Shown: positions 27,058 to 34,880 of the stretch, one piece after another | How the letters are laid out: the number at the start of each line of letters is the position of its first letter | How positions within the stretch are numbered: the first letter of the stretch is position 1 | DNA from: DYJB01 sp963777165 | Lineage (GTDB): Bacteria > Chloroflexota > Anaerolineae > Anaerolineales > E44-bin32 | Assembly (NCBI GenBank): GCA_963777165.1 | Contig: CAVZPO010000021.1 | Location: 148,275-212,274 of the forward strand | Length of the DNA: 64,000 bases | Direction: 5' to 3' | Notes under the pieces: generated by a model | What the model was told of the DNA's origin: nothing | Seen by the model: the letters and a program-made list of their open reading frames with translations, nothing else | The model's database searches: none | Translations under genes and position numbers: made by a program

Positions 27058-27545
27058 CCGAGGCGATCACCGTCCACAAGCTGGACGCTGCCGGGCGAGA
27101 AGTCTGGTCCTATCCGACTCGCCTGCTCGCCCGCGGCGCAACCTGGGTAAGGCTGGAGGCGCGCTTCGACCGCGGCGACGTCGATTTTCCGGGGCTCAGC
27201 CTGCGGCGTGGCGACCGGATGGTCGAAACGTTCTACGCCGACCGGCACTACAACGTCTTCGCCGTGTATGACGGCCCCAGGGGAACTCTCAAGGGCTGGT
27301 ACTGCAACATCACACGTCCGGCACGACTCGAAGCGCAGCAGGTGTTCGCCGAGGATCTCGCATTGGACCTGCTGGTCTATCCAGGGGGTGGTGACCTGGT
27401 ATTGGATGAAGACGAGTTCGACGCGCTGGGCCTCTCAGCCCCCGAGCAATCACTGGCACGCCGGGCGCTGGACGAACTGAGGCACCTGGCGGGCCGTCGT
27501 CTGGATCCCTTCGCCGAGCCGCCCAATGACAGCGCCCCCGCCTGA
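27054..27545 (+). CDS. DUF402 domain protein
   Basis: This 163-residue protein of the DUF402 family (FomD-like) is recognised from the strand-rich core ending GTLKGWYCNITRPAR, then LALDLLVYPGGGDLVLDEDEF. Some family members hydrolyse nucleotide diphosphates or nucleotidyl esters. Here it ends the riboswitch-controlled thiamine operon, joined to thiQ by ATGA, so a role in thiamine-phosphate turnover is conceivable but not shown. A strong terminator overlaps its stop codon. Confidence 0.85.
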   Translation: MTEAITVHKLDAAGREVWSYPTRLLARGATWVRLEARFDRGDVDFPGLSLRRGDRMVETFYADRHYNVFAVYDGPRGTLKGWYCNITRPARLEAQQVFAEDLALDLLVYPGGGDLVLDEDEFDALGLSAPEQSLARRALDELRHLAGRRLDPFAEPPNDSAPA

Positions 27546-27560
27546 GCGGGGGCGCTTGTT
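27532..27560 (+). terminator. intrinsic terminator of the thiamine operon
   Basis: A perfect 10-bp stem (GCGCCCCCGC with GCGGGGGCGC) closes a CTGA tetraloop that contains the DUF402 stop codon, followed by TTGTT. Confidence 0.85.
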
Positions 27561-27590
27561 CATGCGCACATCGTGTGTCCGGTGAGGAGG

Positions 27591-27800
27591 TCAGGCGATC
27601 GGCAGGCCAGCCAGCAGCAGACTGGTTCCAAGGAACTGATCGCCGTTGCTCCACAGCCACGGGATCAGCCACTTGACTCCGGCGAATATCCCAACGCACA
27701 GACAGCACAGAACCAAGACAATGATCAACACGACCAGCCAGGTGCGGGACTTCTTCGGCGGTGCCGGCTCACCTACCGGCGGCATCGGTGTAGCGGTCAT
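27591..27800 (-). CDS. small single-helix membrane protein
   Basis: The 69 residues comprise a Pro/Lys-rich N-terminal cytosolic tail, one strong hydrophobic helix with three cysteines (about 21-44), and a short tail. GGAGG lies 6 nt before the ATG. It belongs to no named family but sits with other minus-strand membrane genes. Confidence 0.6.
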   Translation of the reverse strand: MTATPMPPVGEPAPPKKSRTWLVVLIIVLVLCCLCVGIFAGVKWLIPWLWSNGDQFLGTSLLLAGLPIA

Positions 27801-27844
27801 CGAACTCCTCCTTGGGGCTCAGGCATTCACGTAGTATAGCCCGA

Positions 27845-28207
27845 TCAGACGAAGGCGGCGAGGAGCAGGAAGGAGGAGCTATCGGCGCTCCAGATCCCGA
27901 GGCCCAGGCAGAGGGGCAAGAGGACAGCCGCGCCGGTGATGCACACGCCGATGACCGTCAGGCCAATTCCCACCCATCCGAGGATCGCTCCTGCCGTGGC
28001 CAGTCCCTCGCCCGACTGCGCGCCGCCGGAGGCGGCGATGTCACGCTTGGCGATCGGCCCGGTGATCACGGCCACGATGCTTCCGACGAACGGCAACAGC
28101 GAGAGGCCCAGGATTCCGGCCACCAGGCTAACAACGGCCATCGTGCTGGTAGACGCGCCGGCCGGCACGGGCGCCGAACCGGAAGCGGGCGGGGTTTGCA
28201 GCGACAT
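27845..28207 (-). CDS. DUF4190-like membrane protein
   Basis: This 120-residue protein has a Pro/Ala-rich cytosolic N-terminus, then two long hydrophobic stretches separated by the loop GPIAKRDIAASGGAQSGEGLATAGAILG, split here as GPIAKRDIAASGG and GEGLATAGAILG. That loop is the DUF4190 hallmark. A third hydrophobic segment forms the C-terminus. GGAG is 8 nt upstream of the ATG. Function is unknown for the family. Confidence 0.8.
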   Translation of the reverse strand: MSLQTPPASGSAPVPAGASTSTMAVVSLVAGILGLSLLPFVGSIVAVITGPIAKRDIAASGGAQSGEGLATAGAILGWVGIGLTVIGVCITGAAVLLPLCLGLGIWSADSSSFLLLAAFV

Positions 28208-28234
28208 AGTGCGACTCCTTCGCGTGGGCCGCCG

Positions 28235-28804
28235 TCAGGCGGTCTGGATCTGGTTCGCCCGGCGCCAGAGCCACCAGACGACAAAGGCCGTGACCACGAT
28301 CATCAGCGCCGCGATCAGGACCGGGACGACGACGGCCAGGATCGAGAGCACCGTGGCGACCACATCCTCCAGGATACTGATCGGGACGTTCCCGGCGCCG
28401 GCCGTCGTGGCTGTGACCGCCGGCCGAATGGCCAGCGCCTTGGTGGCGTGCACGCTGCCGGCGACGACCAGCCCGGCGATGATCGCCACGATCGGGTGGA
28501 TGTGCGTGGCGGCGCCGGTGCTGGCGGCGAACAGGACGGCACCGGCCGCCGGGCGCACGAAGCTCTGCACCACATCGTTGACGTGATTGACCGCCGGGAA
28601 CTTGTCGGCGAAGAACTCGACCAGCGTCAGGATCGCCAGCGCCCCGATCACCCACCAACTGCTCAACGCATCCCACGGCTCGCTCAGCGTCACCCAGTTG
28701 GTGAAGCGTGCCATGAGCGACACGATCAGCAGCGGGATGTAGGCATTCAGTCCGGCGCTGGCCGACAACCCAAAGGCCGCCAGCACACTGCTCACTCCGT
28801 TCAT
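28235..28804 (-). CDS. DUF4126 family membrane protein
   Basis: This 189-residue polytopic protein starts SSVLAAFGLSASAGLNAYIPLL and contains VEFFADKFPAVNHVNDVVQSFVRPAAGA, quoted in part as FADKFPAVNHVNDVVQ, both diagnostic of DUF4126. It has four to five membrane helices. The ATG at 28804 is used, although its GGAGG is 10 nt away; an upstream GTG at 28834 is possible. No function is known. Confidence 0.85.
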   Translation of the reverse strand: MNGVSSVLAAFGLSASAGLNAYIPLLIVSLMARFTNWVTLSEPWDALSSWWVIGALAILTLVEFFADKFPAVNHVNDVVQSFVRPAAGAVLFAASTGAATHIHPIVAIIAGLVVAGSVHATKALAIRPAVTATTAGAGNVPISILEDVVATVLSILAVVVPVLIAALMIVVTAFVVWWLWRRANQIQTA

Positions 28805-28853
28805 TTTGCGCGTGCCTCCCCCCGACAGGGACACCTGCCGGATTCCAGGCGGG

Positions 28854-29678
28854 CTACAGAGCGAACCCGCTCCACGTGCCCGTCAAAACATAGCGTATCA
28901 CATCCAGGCCGCCGATCTGCAGCAGAGCCAGGATGAACCCGGCCATCGCCGGGACAACCAACTGCCGCGGGTGCGCGATCCGATTCTCGCGACCACTGAG
29001 CAGCAGCGCCAGCATCGCATACACGATCGTGAGCAGGAGCACTACGCCCAGGCTGCTCACCAGCGCCAGCGGGTAGAGTACCAGTGGGTTCTCGGTCAGG
29101 ACGAGCAAGTCGATGCCCAGGGCGGCGACGACGAGCAACCCCAGGTCGGCCCACGACGATAGCGAACGCCTCGGGTCCACCTTGGTCCAGACCGCCTGGT
29201 TGAAGCCGGGGGCGACCAGCACCCCTATCCCCAGTCCGAGGCCTGTCCCGGTCAGCAGCCTGAGCGTGTTGCCTGGCGCATACAGGTGCGGGGCGCCCGG
29301 GAAGAAGCTCAGGTAGGAGTTCGATCCGTCGATGACGAAGGCGGCGGCGAAGACCCCCAGCACGGCCAGGAGCCGCCGAGGCGGGAATTGACCTGCCAGC
29401 CCCCGGCCGCGCATAAGCAGGTAGACGAAGGCCAAGGTCGAGCCGAGATACATCCCCGTGCAGCGGGCGCACAACGGCAGTTGCCGATCGCCGAGGTGGA
29501 ACGACCGCAGGTCGATGCGGTGGCACACGGCGTAGCCCACAGCATCCGCTTTCCCGAGCAGGCCGTGCGGCGTGTAGATCAGCCAGATGAGCAGCACGGC
29601 GACTGCCAGCAAGATCAACACCAGGCGCGGCGCCCAGGACCGAAGGGGACTCGTCGGTGCGGGATCGGGGGAAGTCAT
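28854..29678 (-). CDS. DUF2085 family membrane protein
   Basis: This 274-residue polytopic protein carries the DUF2085 signature CHRIDLRSFHLGDRQLPLCARCTGMYLG (in part: CHR, RSF, LCARCTG), in which conserved Cys and His residues suggest metal binding near the membrane. The C-terminal half has three to four further helices beyond the usual domain. The ATG at 29678 sits 7 nt after a perfect TATAAT on the same strand, so its mRNA is predicted to be leaderless. Function is unknown. Confidence 0.82.
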   Translation of the reverse strand: MTSPDPAPTSPLRSWAPRLVLILLAVAVLLIWLIYTPHGLLGKADAVGYAVCHRIDLRSFHLGDRQLPLCARCTGMYLGSTLAFVYLLMRGRGLAGQFPPRRLLAVLGVFAAAFVIDGSNSYLSFFPGAPHLYAPGNTLRLLTGTGLGLGIGVLVAPGFNQAVWTKVDPRRSLSSWADLGLLVVAALGIDLLVLTENPLVLYPLALVSSLGVVLLLTIVYAMLALLLSGRENRIAHPRQLVVPAMAGFILALLQIGGLDVIRYVLTGTWSGFAL

Positions 29679-29685
29679 GCCGGCG

Positions 29686-29691
29686 ATTATA
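29686..29691 (-). promoter_or_regulatory. -10 box for a leaderless DUF2085 transcript
   Basis: TATAAT read on the minus strand ends 7 nt before the DUF2085 ATG, leaving no room for a ribosome binding site. It lies back to back with the tRNA-Asn promoter. Confidence 0.6.
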
Positions 29692-29730
29692 ACGGAGGGC
29701 TGCGAGGCGCGAAGCACAGAGCTGGTTGTC

Positions 29731-29759
29731 TTGACGCTCCTTGGGCGGGTCGTTATAAT
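29731..29759 (+). promoter_or_regulatory. consensus promoter of tRNA-Asn
   Basis: TTGACG at 29731-29736, 17-nt spacer and perfect TATAAT at 29754-29759; the tRNA begins 10 nt later. This is the closest match to the sigma-70 consensus in the window. Confidence 0.88.
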
Positions 29760-29769
29760 CCTCAAGCTT

Positions 29770-29843
29770 TCCTCGGTAGCTCAATAGGCAGAGCGGGCGG
29801 CTGTTAACCGCTAGGTTCCAGGTTCGAAGTCCTGGCCGAGGAG
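29770..29843 (+). tRNA. tRNA-Asn (GTT anticodon)
   Basis: This 74-nt tRNA folds fully: acceptor TCCTCGG pairs with CCGAGGA, the D arm contains TAGCTCAATAGGCAGAGC (AGCTCAATAGGCAGAGC), the anticodon loop is CTGTTAA, and the T arm contains GGTTCGAAGTCC. The discriminator base is G and CCA is not encoded. A consensus promoter lies before it and a terminator hairpin after it. Confidence 0.97.
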
Positions 29844-29869
29844 CCTCTCCCGACCCCACGCCAGCCTCC

Positions 29870-29905
29870 AGCCCCCGGCATCAGCAAGTGCGGGGGCTTT
29901 GTCGT
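29870..29905 (+). terminator. terminator after tRNA-Asn
   Basis: AGCCCCCG and CGGGGGCT form an 8-bp stem with a 13-nt loop, followed by TTGTCGT, 26 nt after the tRNA end. Confidence 0.65.
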
Positions 29906-30442
29906 CCCGGCCGCCGGCGAGTCTTCGCCGGTCATGAGTTGCGGTACGCCCACGTGGGCGACCCCCGGCGCGGCGTGCCGGCCTCGGTCGACGTGGCCCG
30001 AGGGGCTGACAGGCCGATAGGGCGCACTCCGCTTGTCTGGGTTCACACCCGCATTGTGCGCCCTTCGCACAGTGCCTGCCTGACGTTTGACCGCCATCGA
30101 GCTTCCGGGTGAGGTCCCATTAAGTGCCCGCCAGTCGCTTGGGATACCAGTCCGCGGTGAGGAGAGGAGTTCCCTCGACCTCGTGCATCATTCTCGCCGT
30201 TTCGCACCAAAGGGACGAGGGCCCCAGCCTTGGCCTTGTCCTCCCGCCGGCAATGGACATCATCGACGCCTTAACGGCCTACTGCAAGCCGCTCTCCGAG
30301 CCTCCTCCCGGGTGGCTTTGCGGGAGACACGGCTGCGCGGGGCGCCATTGGGTTCATGCTGACACCCTCTCCTGAGAGACGCGGGGTGAGTGTCCTGCCC
30401 CGCCCTATCCGTCTCGCTGTCCAACTCCCCACGGGTCGTCCG
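29906..30442. other. non-coding gap
   Basis: About 540 nt between the tRNA terminator and the end of ccdA. Only short open frames without ribosome sites or protein-family features were seen. Confidence 0.5.
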
Positions 30443-31119
30443 TCACCTGAAGTAAGGCCGGACGAACTCCCAGTTCTGCACAAAGTCGAAGATTCCCACG
30501 CCCACCAGGAGCAGGCCGCCGATCGAGTTGATCACTCGACCATGCCGGGCGAAAAGCCTTGTCAACCGGGTTTGAGCGGCACCCGAGATTAAGGAAAGCG
30601 CCAAAAGCGGCAGCCCGAACCCAACCCCAAACCAAAGGAAGACCGCCAGCTTGCTGACGGCTTCTTCGACCGTGAGCGAGAAGGCGAAGATGCCGACCAC
30701 CAGCGGCCCAGAGCAAGGCAGGGCGATCGGCCCGTATAGTAGGCCATACAGGTAGGCATTGACGAAAGGGTGCGAGAGCACCGGGACCCGCACCTGCGGC
30801 AGCCGTTGGAAGGGATTGATGTCCAACAGGAGCAAGACGCCAAAGCCCACGATCACCAGGTCAGCCAGGGGGACCAGGCTGGACAGGGCGCGCCCGACGG
30901 ATACAGACAGCGCCGTGAAGACCAACCCGAGCATCAACATCATGCTCAGCACGCCGGCCAGGACGAAGGCGCCCAGCAGGTACCTCCCCGCCCCAGCGGC
31001 CGGCGGTCCTGGCCCGCCGCCAGGAAGGCCAGGAAGCCCGGATACAGTGGAAGGACACATGGACTGGTGGTGGCCAGCAGGCCCAGACCGATCGAAGTTA
31101 GCGCCAACTCAATTCCCAT
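30443..31119 (-). CDS. ccdA: CcdA-type cytochrome c biogenesis/thiol transporter (frameshifted)
   Basis: Two frames together give a CcdA/DsbD-transmembrane-type protein of about 225 residues. The first frame, from ATG 31119 behind GGAGG, reads IELALTSIGLGLLATTSPCVLPLYPGFLAFL with the N-terminal redox cysteine in SPCVLP. The rest, from RYLLGAFVLAGV onward, has the matching LPCSGPLVVG helix with the partner cysteine. The join needs one extra G in a G-run near 30990. CcdA carries electrons from cytosolic thioredoxin across the membrane to extracytoplasmic thiol proteins. The TlpA-like lipoprotein upstream in the same direction is the likely client. Confidence 0.82.
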
Positions 31120-31130
31120 CATTCCTCCGC

Positions 31131-31170
31131 GCGTGGGCGGACGGCCGCATGACCGGCCGTCCGCCCACGC
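31131..31170. repeat. long perfect hairpin between tlpA-like and ccdA genes
   Basis: 17-bp arms (GCGTGGGCGGACGGCCG and its complement) close a 6-nt loop. On the minus strand it begins just after the TlpA-like stop and ends directly before the ccdA ribosome site. No T-run follows, so attenuation or mRNA processing is more likely than simple termination. Confidence 0.7.
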
Positions 31171-31182
31171 CGCCTTCCTGAG

Positions 31183-31878
31183 CTACATCGCTTCGGCCAG
31201 GAATGGCTCGAAGGTATTCAGCAGGTCCTCGGCGCTCTTCTTGCCGAAGGGCAGCGGGTGCACCTCGCCGTGGCGGTCGATGGCGAACATCGGCGCCGAA
31301 GGCGGGTTCAGGTACTGGCTGCCGTACAGTTCGCCGATCTCGCGCCCCACCTCGGCCGGTGCGATGGCATACAGCCAGTCGAAGCCATTGCGGGAAATGT
31401 ATTCCTGGAGCATGACCGCATCTTCGTTGGGATCGATGTCCAGTCCCACGGATACGAAGTCGTCGCGCTCCCCGAGCAGCTCATGCAGACGCGCAATCTC
31501 ACGCTGCTGGCTCAGGCACGTCGGGCACCACTGGGCGAACGGCTCCAGCAAGATGACCTTGCCCTTCAAGTCCGCCAGCGTGAATGCCGTCCCGGTTGCG
31601 ACATTCGTCAGGGAAGCGGAGAAAAAGCCCGGCATCGACATGGCACCCTGGTCCGCCATCTCCTCCGCCATCGGTGTCTCCTTGCCCATCATGACGTCCG
31701 GCGTAGGGGTGCCTTCGTCCATCATTGCCTCGCGCGTCGGCGTGCCCTTCTCGGCCATGGCCTCACCTGCGGGCGTCTTCTCAGCCATCGCGTCTGTCAC
31801 CGGCGCACAGGCCGCCAAGAACAGGCCCACGACCAGCACCGACACGAGACCTCGCTTCCAGAATGCGGTGTTGCTCAT
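31183..31878 (-). CDS. TlpA-like thioredoxin-fold lipoprotein with repeat linker
   Basis: This 231-residue protein has a lipoprotein signal ending LAAC (Cys24). A roughly 60-residue linker follows, made of degenerate repeats (AMAEKTPAGE, AMAEKGTPTRE, AMMDEGTPTP, VMMGKETPM) that are rich in Met. A thioredoxin/AhpC-TSA-type domain with the active site WCPTC (117-121) completes it. It should act at the outer face of the membrane as a thiol-disulfide reductase, fed by the CcdA gene downstream. GGAGG lies 6 nt before the ATG. Confidence 0.88.
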   Translation of the reverse strand: MSNTAFWKRGLVSVLVVGLFLAACAPVTDAMAEKTPAGEAMAEKGTPTREAMMDEGTPTPDVMMGKETPMAEEMADQGAMSMPGFFSASLTNVATGTAFTLADLKGKVILLEPFAQWCPTCLSQQREIARLHELLGERDDFVSVGLDIDPNEDAVMLQEYISRNGFDWLYAIAPAEVGREIGELYGSQYLNPPSAPMFAIDRHGEVHPLPFGKKSAEDLLNTFEPFLAEAM

Positions 31879-32004
31879 CACAATCCTCCATGAGGGTTTC
31901 TAGAGGCAGGATAGCGCTCAGGCCTTACTGGCCGGGCGAGATTGGGTTACGCGAATCCGACAGGGCAGGAGAGCCGGTTAAGGAACGCGTAATACCCGTC
32001 GACG

Positions 32005-32031
32005 TTGCCAACTTCCCTTCACGGGTAGAAT
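32005..32031 (+). promoter_or_regulatory. possible promoter of the two-component operon
   Basis: TTGCCA at 32005-32010 and TAGAAT at 32026-32031 with a short 15-nt spacer, about 97 nt before the response regulator start. Confidence 0.4.
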
Positions 32032-32127
32032 CGGGGTTGACTGGGTCGTCTGCGCATGCCGCCAAATGGGACGACGCCGAGGCGCCCGTCGATCGCTGGC
32101 AGGAGAACCGCACCGCGAGGCTTTGGA

Positions 32128-32814
32128 ATGCCGGAAACCACCATTCTGATCGTAGAGGACGAGCCTTCAATCTCCGAGGTCGTCGGCCTTTACCTGCGCC
32201 GTGCAGGGTATCAGGTCCTGTCGGCCTCCGACGGCGCGGCCGCCCTGGAGACACTCGCCCGGGAGATGCCGGACCTGGTGGTGCTCGACATCATGCTGCC
32301 TCAGGTCGACGGGTTCGCCATCACGCGTTGGATCCGGGACCGCGGCGACACGCCGATCATCATCATCTCGTCGCGCCGGGAGGAGAGCGATCGCATCGCC
32401 GGCCTCGAGCTGGGCGCCGACGACTACCTGGTCAAGCCGTTCAGCCCACAGGAACTCGTCAGCCGCGTGCGGGCCGTCTTGCGACGAGCGCGCCGCTCCG
32501 ATGCCGAAGGCGAGGCTCCTTTGTCGTTCGTCGATCTGTCCATCGACCCGCAGACCATGCTCGTCACCGTGCGAGGTGGAGAGGTCTCCCTGACGGCCAA
32601 GGAGTTCGAGCTGCTACACCATCTAGCTCGTCACCCGCGCCGCGTGTTTAGCCGAGACCAGCTGCTCGAAGCAGTGTGGGGCGCCTCAGATTACATCGAC
32701 CCCAGCACGGTCACCGTCCATATCCGCCGCCTGCGCGAGAAGATCGAAGCCAACCCCTCCGACCCGCAACGGCTGCAGACGGTATGGGGCGTCGGATACA
32801 GGTTCGAACCGTGA
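32128..32814 (+). CDS. OmpR/PhoB-family response regulator
   Basis: This 228-residue protein has an N-terminal receiver (IVEDEPS, phospho-acceptor Asp in VVLDIMLPQ, Lys in YLVKPFSP) and a C-terminal winged-helix DNA-binding domain (EVSLTAKEFELLHHLARHP, recognition helix region STVTVHIRRLREKIE). GAGG stands 7 nt before the ATG at 32128; the open frame extends to 32056 without support. It pairs with the HAMP kinase downstream and faces a cluster of extracytoplasmic redox genes. Confidence 0.94.
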   Translation: MPETTILIVEDEPSISEVVGLYLRRAGYQVLSASDGAAALETLAREMPDLVVLDIMLPQVDGFAITRWIRDRGDTPIIIISSRREESDRIAGLELGADDYLVKPFSPQELVSRVRAVLRRARRSDAEGEAPLSFVDLSIDPQTMLVTVRGGEVSLTAKEFELLHHLARHPRRVFSRDQLLEAVWGASDYIDPSTVTVHIRRLREKIEANPSDPQRLQTVWGVGYRFEP

Positions 32815-32920
32815 ACCTGGTACGGCCTGCTTCGCCTCCATCCGCCGGCCGCTCACCGACCCGGCCTGCCTCCCTCCATCCGGGTGATGCCCTGCGTCTC
32901 CCGCTCCCCAGAGCCGACCG

Positions 32921-34189
32921 ATGACACACAAGTCCACCTACCGACAATTCGCCCTTGGGCTGGTCCTTACCTTGTTGGTCTCGCTCGGGCTGTTCTACGG
33001 CCTGATGCGCCCGACGCTGGGCGATCTGTGGCTGATGACGCTGTTCCTATCCATCAGCGCCGGCACTTCCGCGGCGGTTGGCTTCGTCGCCTACCGGTTG
33101 CGCTGGATCGACCGCTCTCCCAGCCTGCGACTCAGCCTGGTGACTGTGATTGCCCTGGCCAGCACGCTCGCTCTGGCGTCCGTATGGGTCACCGCCCGCC
33201 TGATGTTCGCCAGCCAGCACGACCTGATGCTTGCGACCGTCCTGCTGCTTTTCGCCGGGGGGATGGCCACTGTCCTCGGCACGTTCCTTTCCAGCCGCGT
33301 GACCGATCGCATTCGCCACCTGGAACTTGCCGCAAACCAGATCGAGGGCGGGGACCTGACGGCGCGCGTCCCGGTCAGCGGGAATGACGAGATGGCCGGG
33401 CTGGCGCGCTCGTTCAACCAGATGGCCTCTCGGCTGCAGGATGCGGCCGCCCGGCAGGCGGAGCTCGAGGGGCTGCGGAGCAACCTGGTGGCATGGGCCG
33501 GGCACGATCTGCAGACGCCGCTGGCATCGGTCCGCGCCATCCTTGAAGCGCTCGCCGATGGCGTGGTCGAAGACCCGGCCGCCATCCAGCGCTACCTGCG
33601 CACCGCCCAGCGGGACACCCAGAGCCTGTCCCATCTGATCGACGACTTGTTCCAAGTGGCCGAACTGCAGGCGGGCGGGCTGCGCCTGAATCTGGAAGCC
33701 GCCTCGCTGGGAGACCTGATCTCCGACGCGCTCGAAAGCTTCACGGAGCTGGCGGCTCGACGCAGCATCCACCTGGAAGGGCGCGTGGCGCCGGGGGTGG
33801 ATCCCGTCGTCTTGGATGCCTCACGCATCGGACGCGTGCTCGGCAACCTGCTCGCCAACGCCCTGCGCCACACTCCGGATGGCGGCACGATCACCGTCGA
33901 GGCCAGCGGCACACCGGATGCAGTCCGCATCGAGGTCACCGACAGCGGGGAGGGCATCCCGGCCGAGGACCTGCCGCACGTGTTTGACAGCTTCTACCGG
34001 GGAGAGAAGTCGCGAGCCCGAGCCACCGGTGGGGCAGGCTTGGGCCTCGCCATCGCCCGCGGTTTCGTCCAGGCGCACGGCGGTGAGATCAGTGTTCTCA
34101 GCCACTCGGGCCTGGGCTGCCGCTTCTTCTTCACCCTTCCCCGACCGCCCCGTTCCCAGGACCTTCCGCATTCCGTAACCCCTGCGTAA
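32921..34189 (+). CDS. HAMP-domain sensor histidine kinase
   Basis: The kinase has 422 residues. Four hydrophobic stretches (about 8-30, 34-53, 66-92 and 101-122) leave almost no extracytoplasmic domain. A HAMP linker follows (SSRVTDRIRHLELAANQIEGGDLTAR, in part IEGGDLTARVPVSGNDEM), then HisKA and HATPase. The H-box is slightly unusual, GHDLQTPLAS with His195 instead of SHELRTP. N-box and G-boxes are intact. The likely partner is the OmpR-type regulator upstream. With so little exposed outside, it probably senses within the membrane or through another protein. Confidence 0.92.
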   Translation: MTHKSTYRQFALGLVLTLLVSLGLFYGLMRPTLGDLWLMTLFLSISAGTSAAVGFVAYRLRWIDRSPSLRLSLVTVIALASTLALASVWVTARLMFASQHDLMLATVLLLFAGGMATVLGTFLSSRVTDRIRHLELAANQIEGGDLTARVPVSGNDEMAGLARSFNQMASRLQDAAARQAELEGLRSNLVAWAGHDLQTPLASVRAILEALADGVVEDPAAIQRYLRTAQRDTQSLSHLIDDLFQVAELQAGGLRLNLEAASLGDLISDALESFTELAARRSIHLEGRVAPGVDPVVLDASRIGRVLGNLLANALRHTPDGGTITVEASGTPDAVRIEVTDSGEGIPAEDLPHVFDSFYRGEKSRARATGGAGLGLAIARGFVQAHGGEISVLSHSGLGCRFFFTLPRPPRSQDLPHSVTPA

Positions 34190-34237
34190 GAACTCCCCGC
34201 TAGAGTCAAAGTCAGGCTGATGGGCTGGAGCGGGCCG

Positions 34238-34771
34238 ATGCGCTGGGAATGGTTGGGGGTTCTCTCGATAGTCGTTGCGGGTTGTGCGGCGGAGGTGACC
34301 CCTGCCCGGGCGTCTGACCTTCCGAATCTGGGTGCTGCGCCGGAGTTGACGGCGGACATATGGCTCAATGCGGACCACCCCCTGCGGCTGGCAGACCTGC
34401 GCGGTCGGGTCGTGCTGCTCGAGATGTGGACCTTCGGGTGTATCAACTGCCAGCGTGTCATCCCGTACTTGCAGCAGTGGCACGAGTCGTTCGGAGCCCA
34501 GGGTTTGGTGGTGATCGGAAACCACTACCCGGAGTTCAACTACGAACGCGACCTGCAAGGGTTGGGCGACGCTCTCGATCGCCTAGGGGTGACGTACGCC
34601 GTGGCACAGGACAATGACGGCGCCACCTGGCGGGCCTATCGGAACCAGTACTGGCCGACGCTATACCTGATCGACAAGCAAGGGCGCCTGCGCTACAAAC
34701 ACATCGGCGAGGGGGCCTATGATGTCACGCAGGCAGCTATTCGGACGCTGCTCGAGGAGCCGGAAGCGTGA
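34238..34771 (+). CDS. TlpA/DipZ-like thioredoxin-fold lipoprotein
   Basis: This 177-residue protein has a lipoprotein signal ending VAGC (Cys16). A thioredoxin-like domain follows with active site TFGCINC (Cys68, Cys71), resembling the soluble domain of DipZ and other C-x-N-C redox proteins. The cis-Pro region is YWPTLYLIDKQGRLRYKHIGEG (in part YWPTLYLID). GGAG lies 7 nt before the ATG at 34238; ATG 34220 is an alternative. It directly precedes msrP and probably acts in the same extracytoplasmic thiol-redox setting. Confidence 0.88.
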   Translation: MRWEWLGVLSIVVAGCAAEVTPARASDLPNLGAAPELTADIWLNADHPLRLADLRGRVVLLEMWTFGCINCQRVIPYLQQWHESFGAQGLVVIGNHYPEFNYERDLQGLGDALDRLGVTYAVAQDNDGATWRAYRNQYWPTLYLIDKQGRLRYKHIGEGAYDVTQAAIRTLLEEPEA

Positions 34772-34880
34772 TGAACTCCAAGGCTCCTCCTAACTTGCGA
34801 CTTCGGAAACGTGGGCTCCTCTCCGTTACAATCCATTCGACTCGGGACGCCACCCAACACGCGCCCGAAAAGGAGATGGC

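Noticed and set aside
27812..28936. 374-codon plus-strand open frame
   Set aside because: Antisense to three membrane protein genes with good ribosome sites; its translation is Asp/Arg/Gly-rich repeats.
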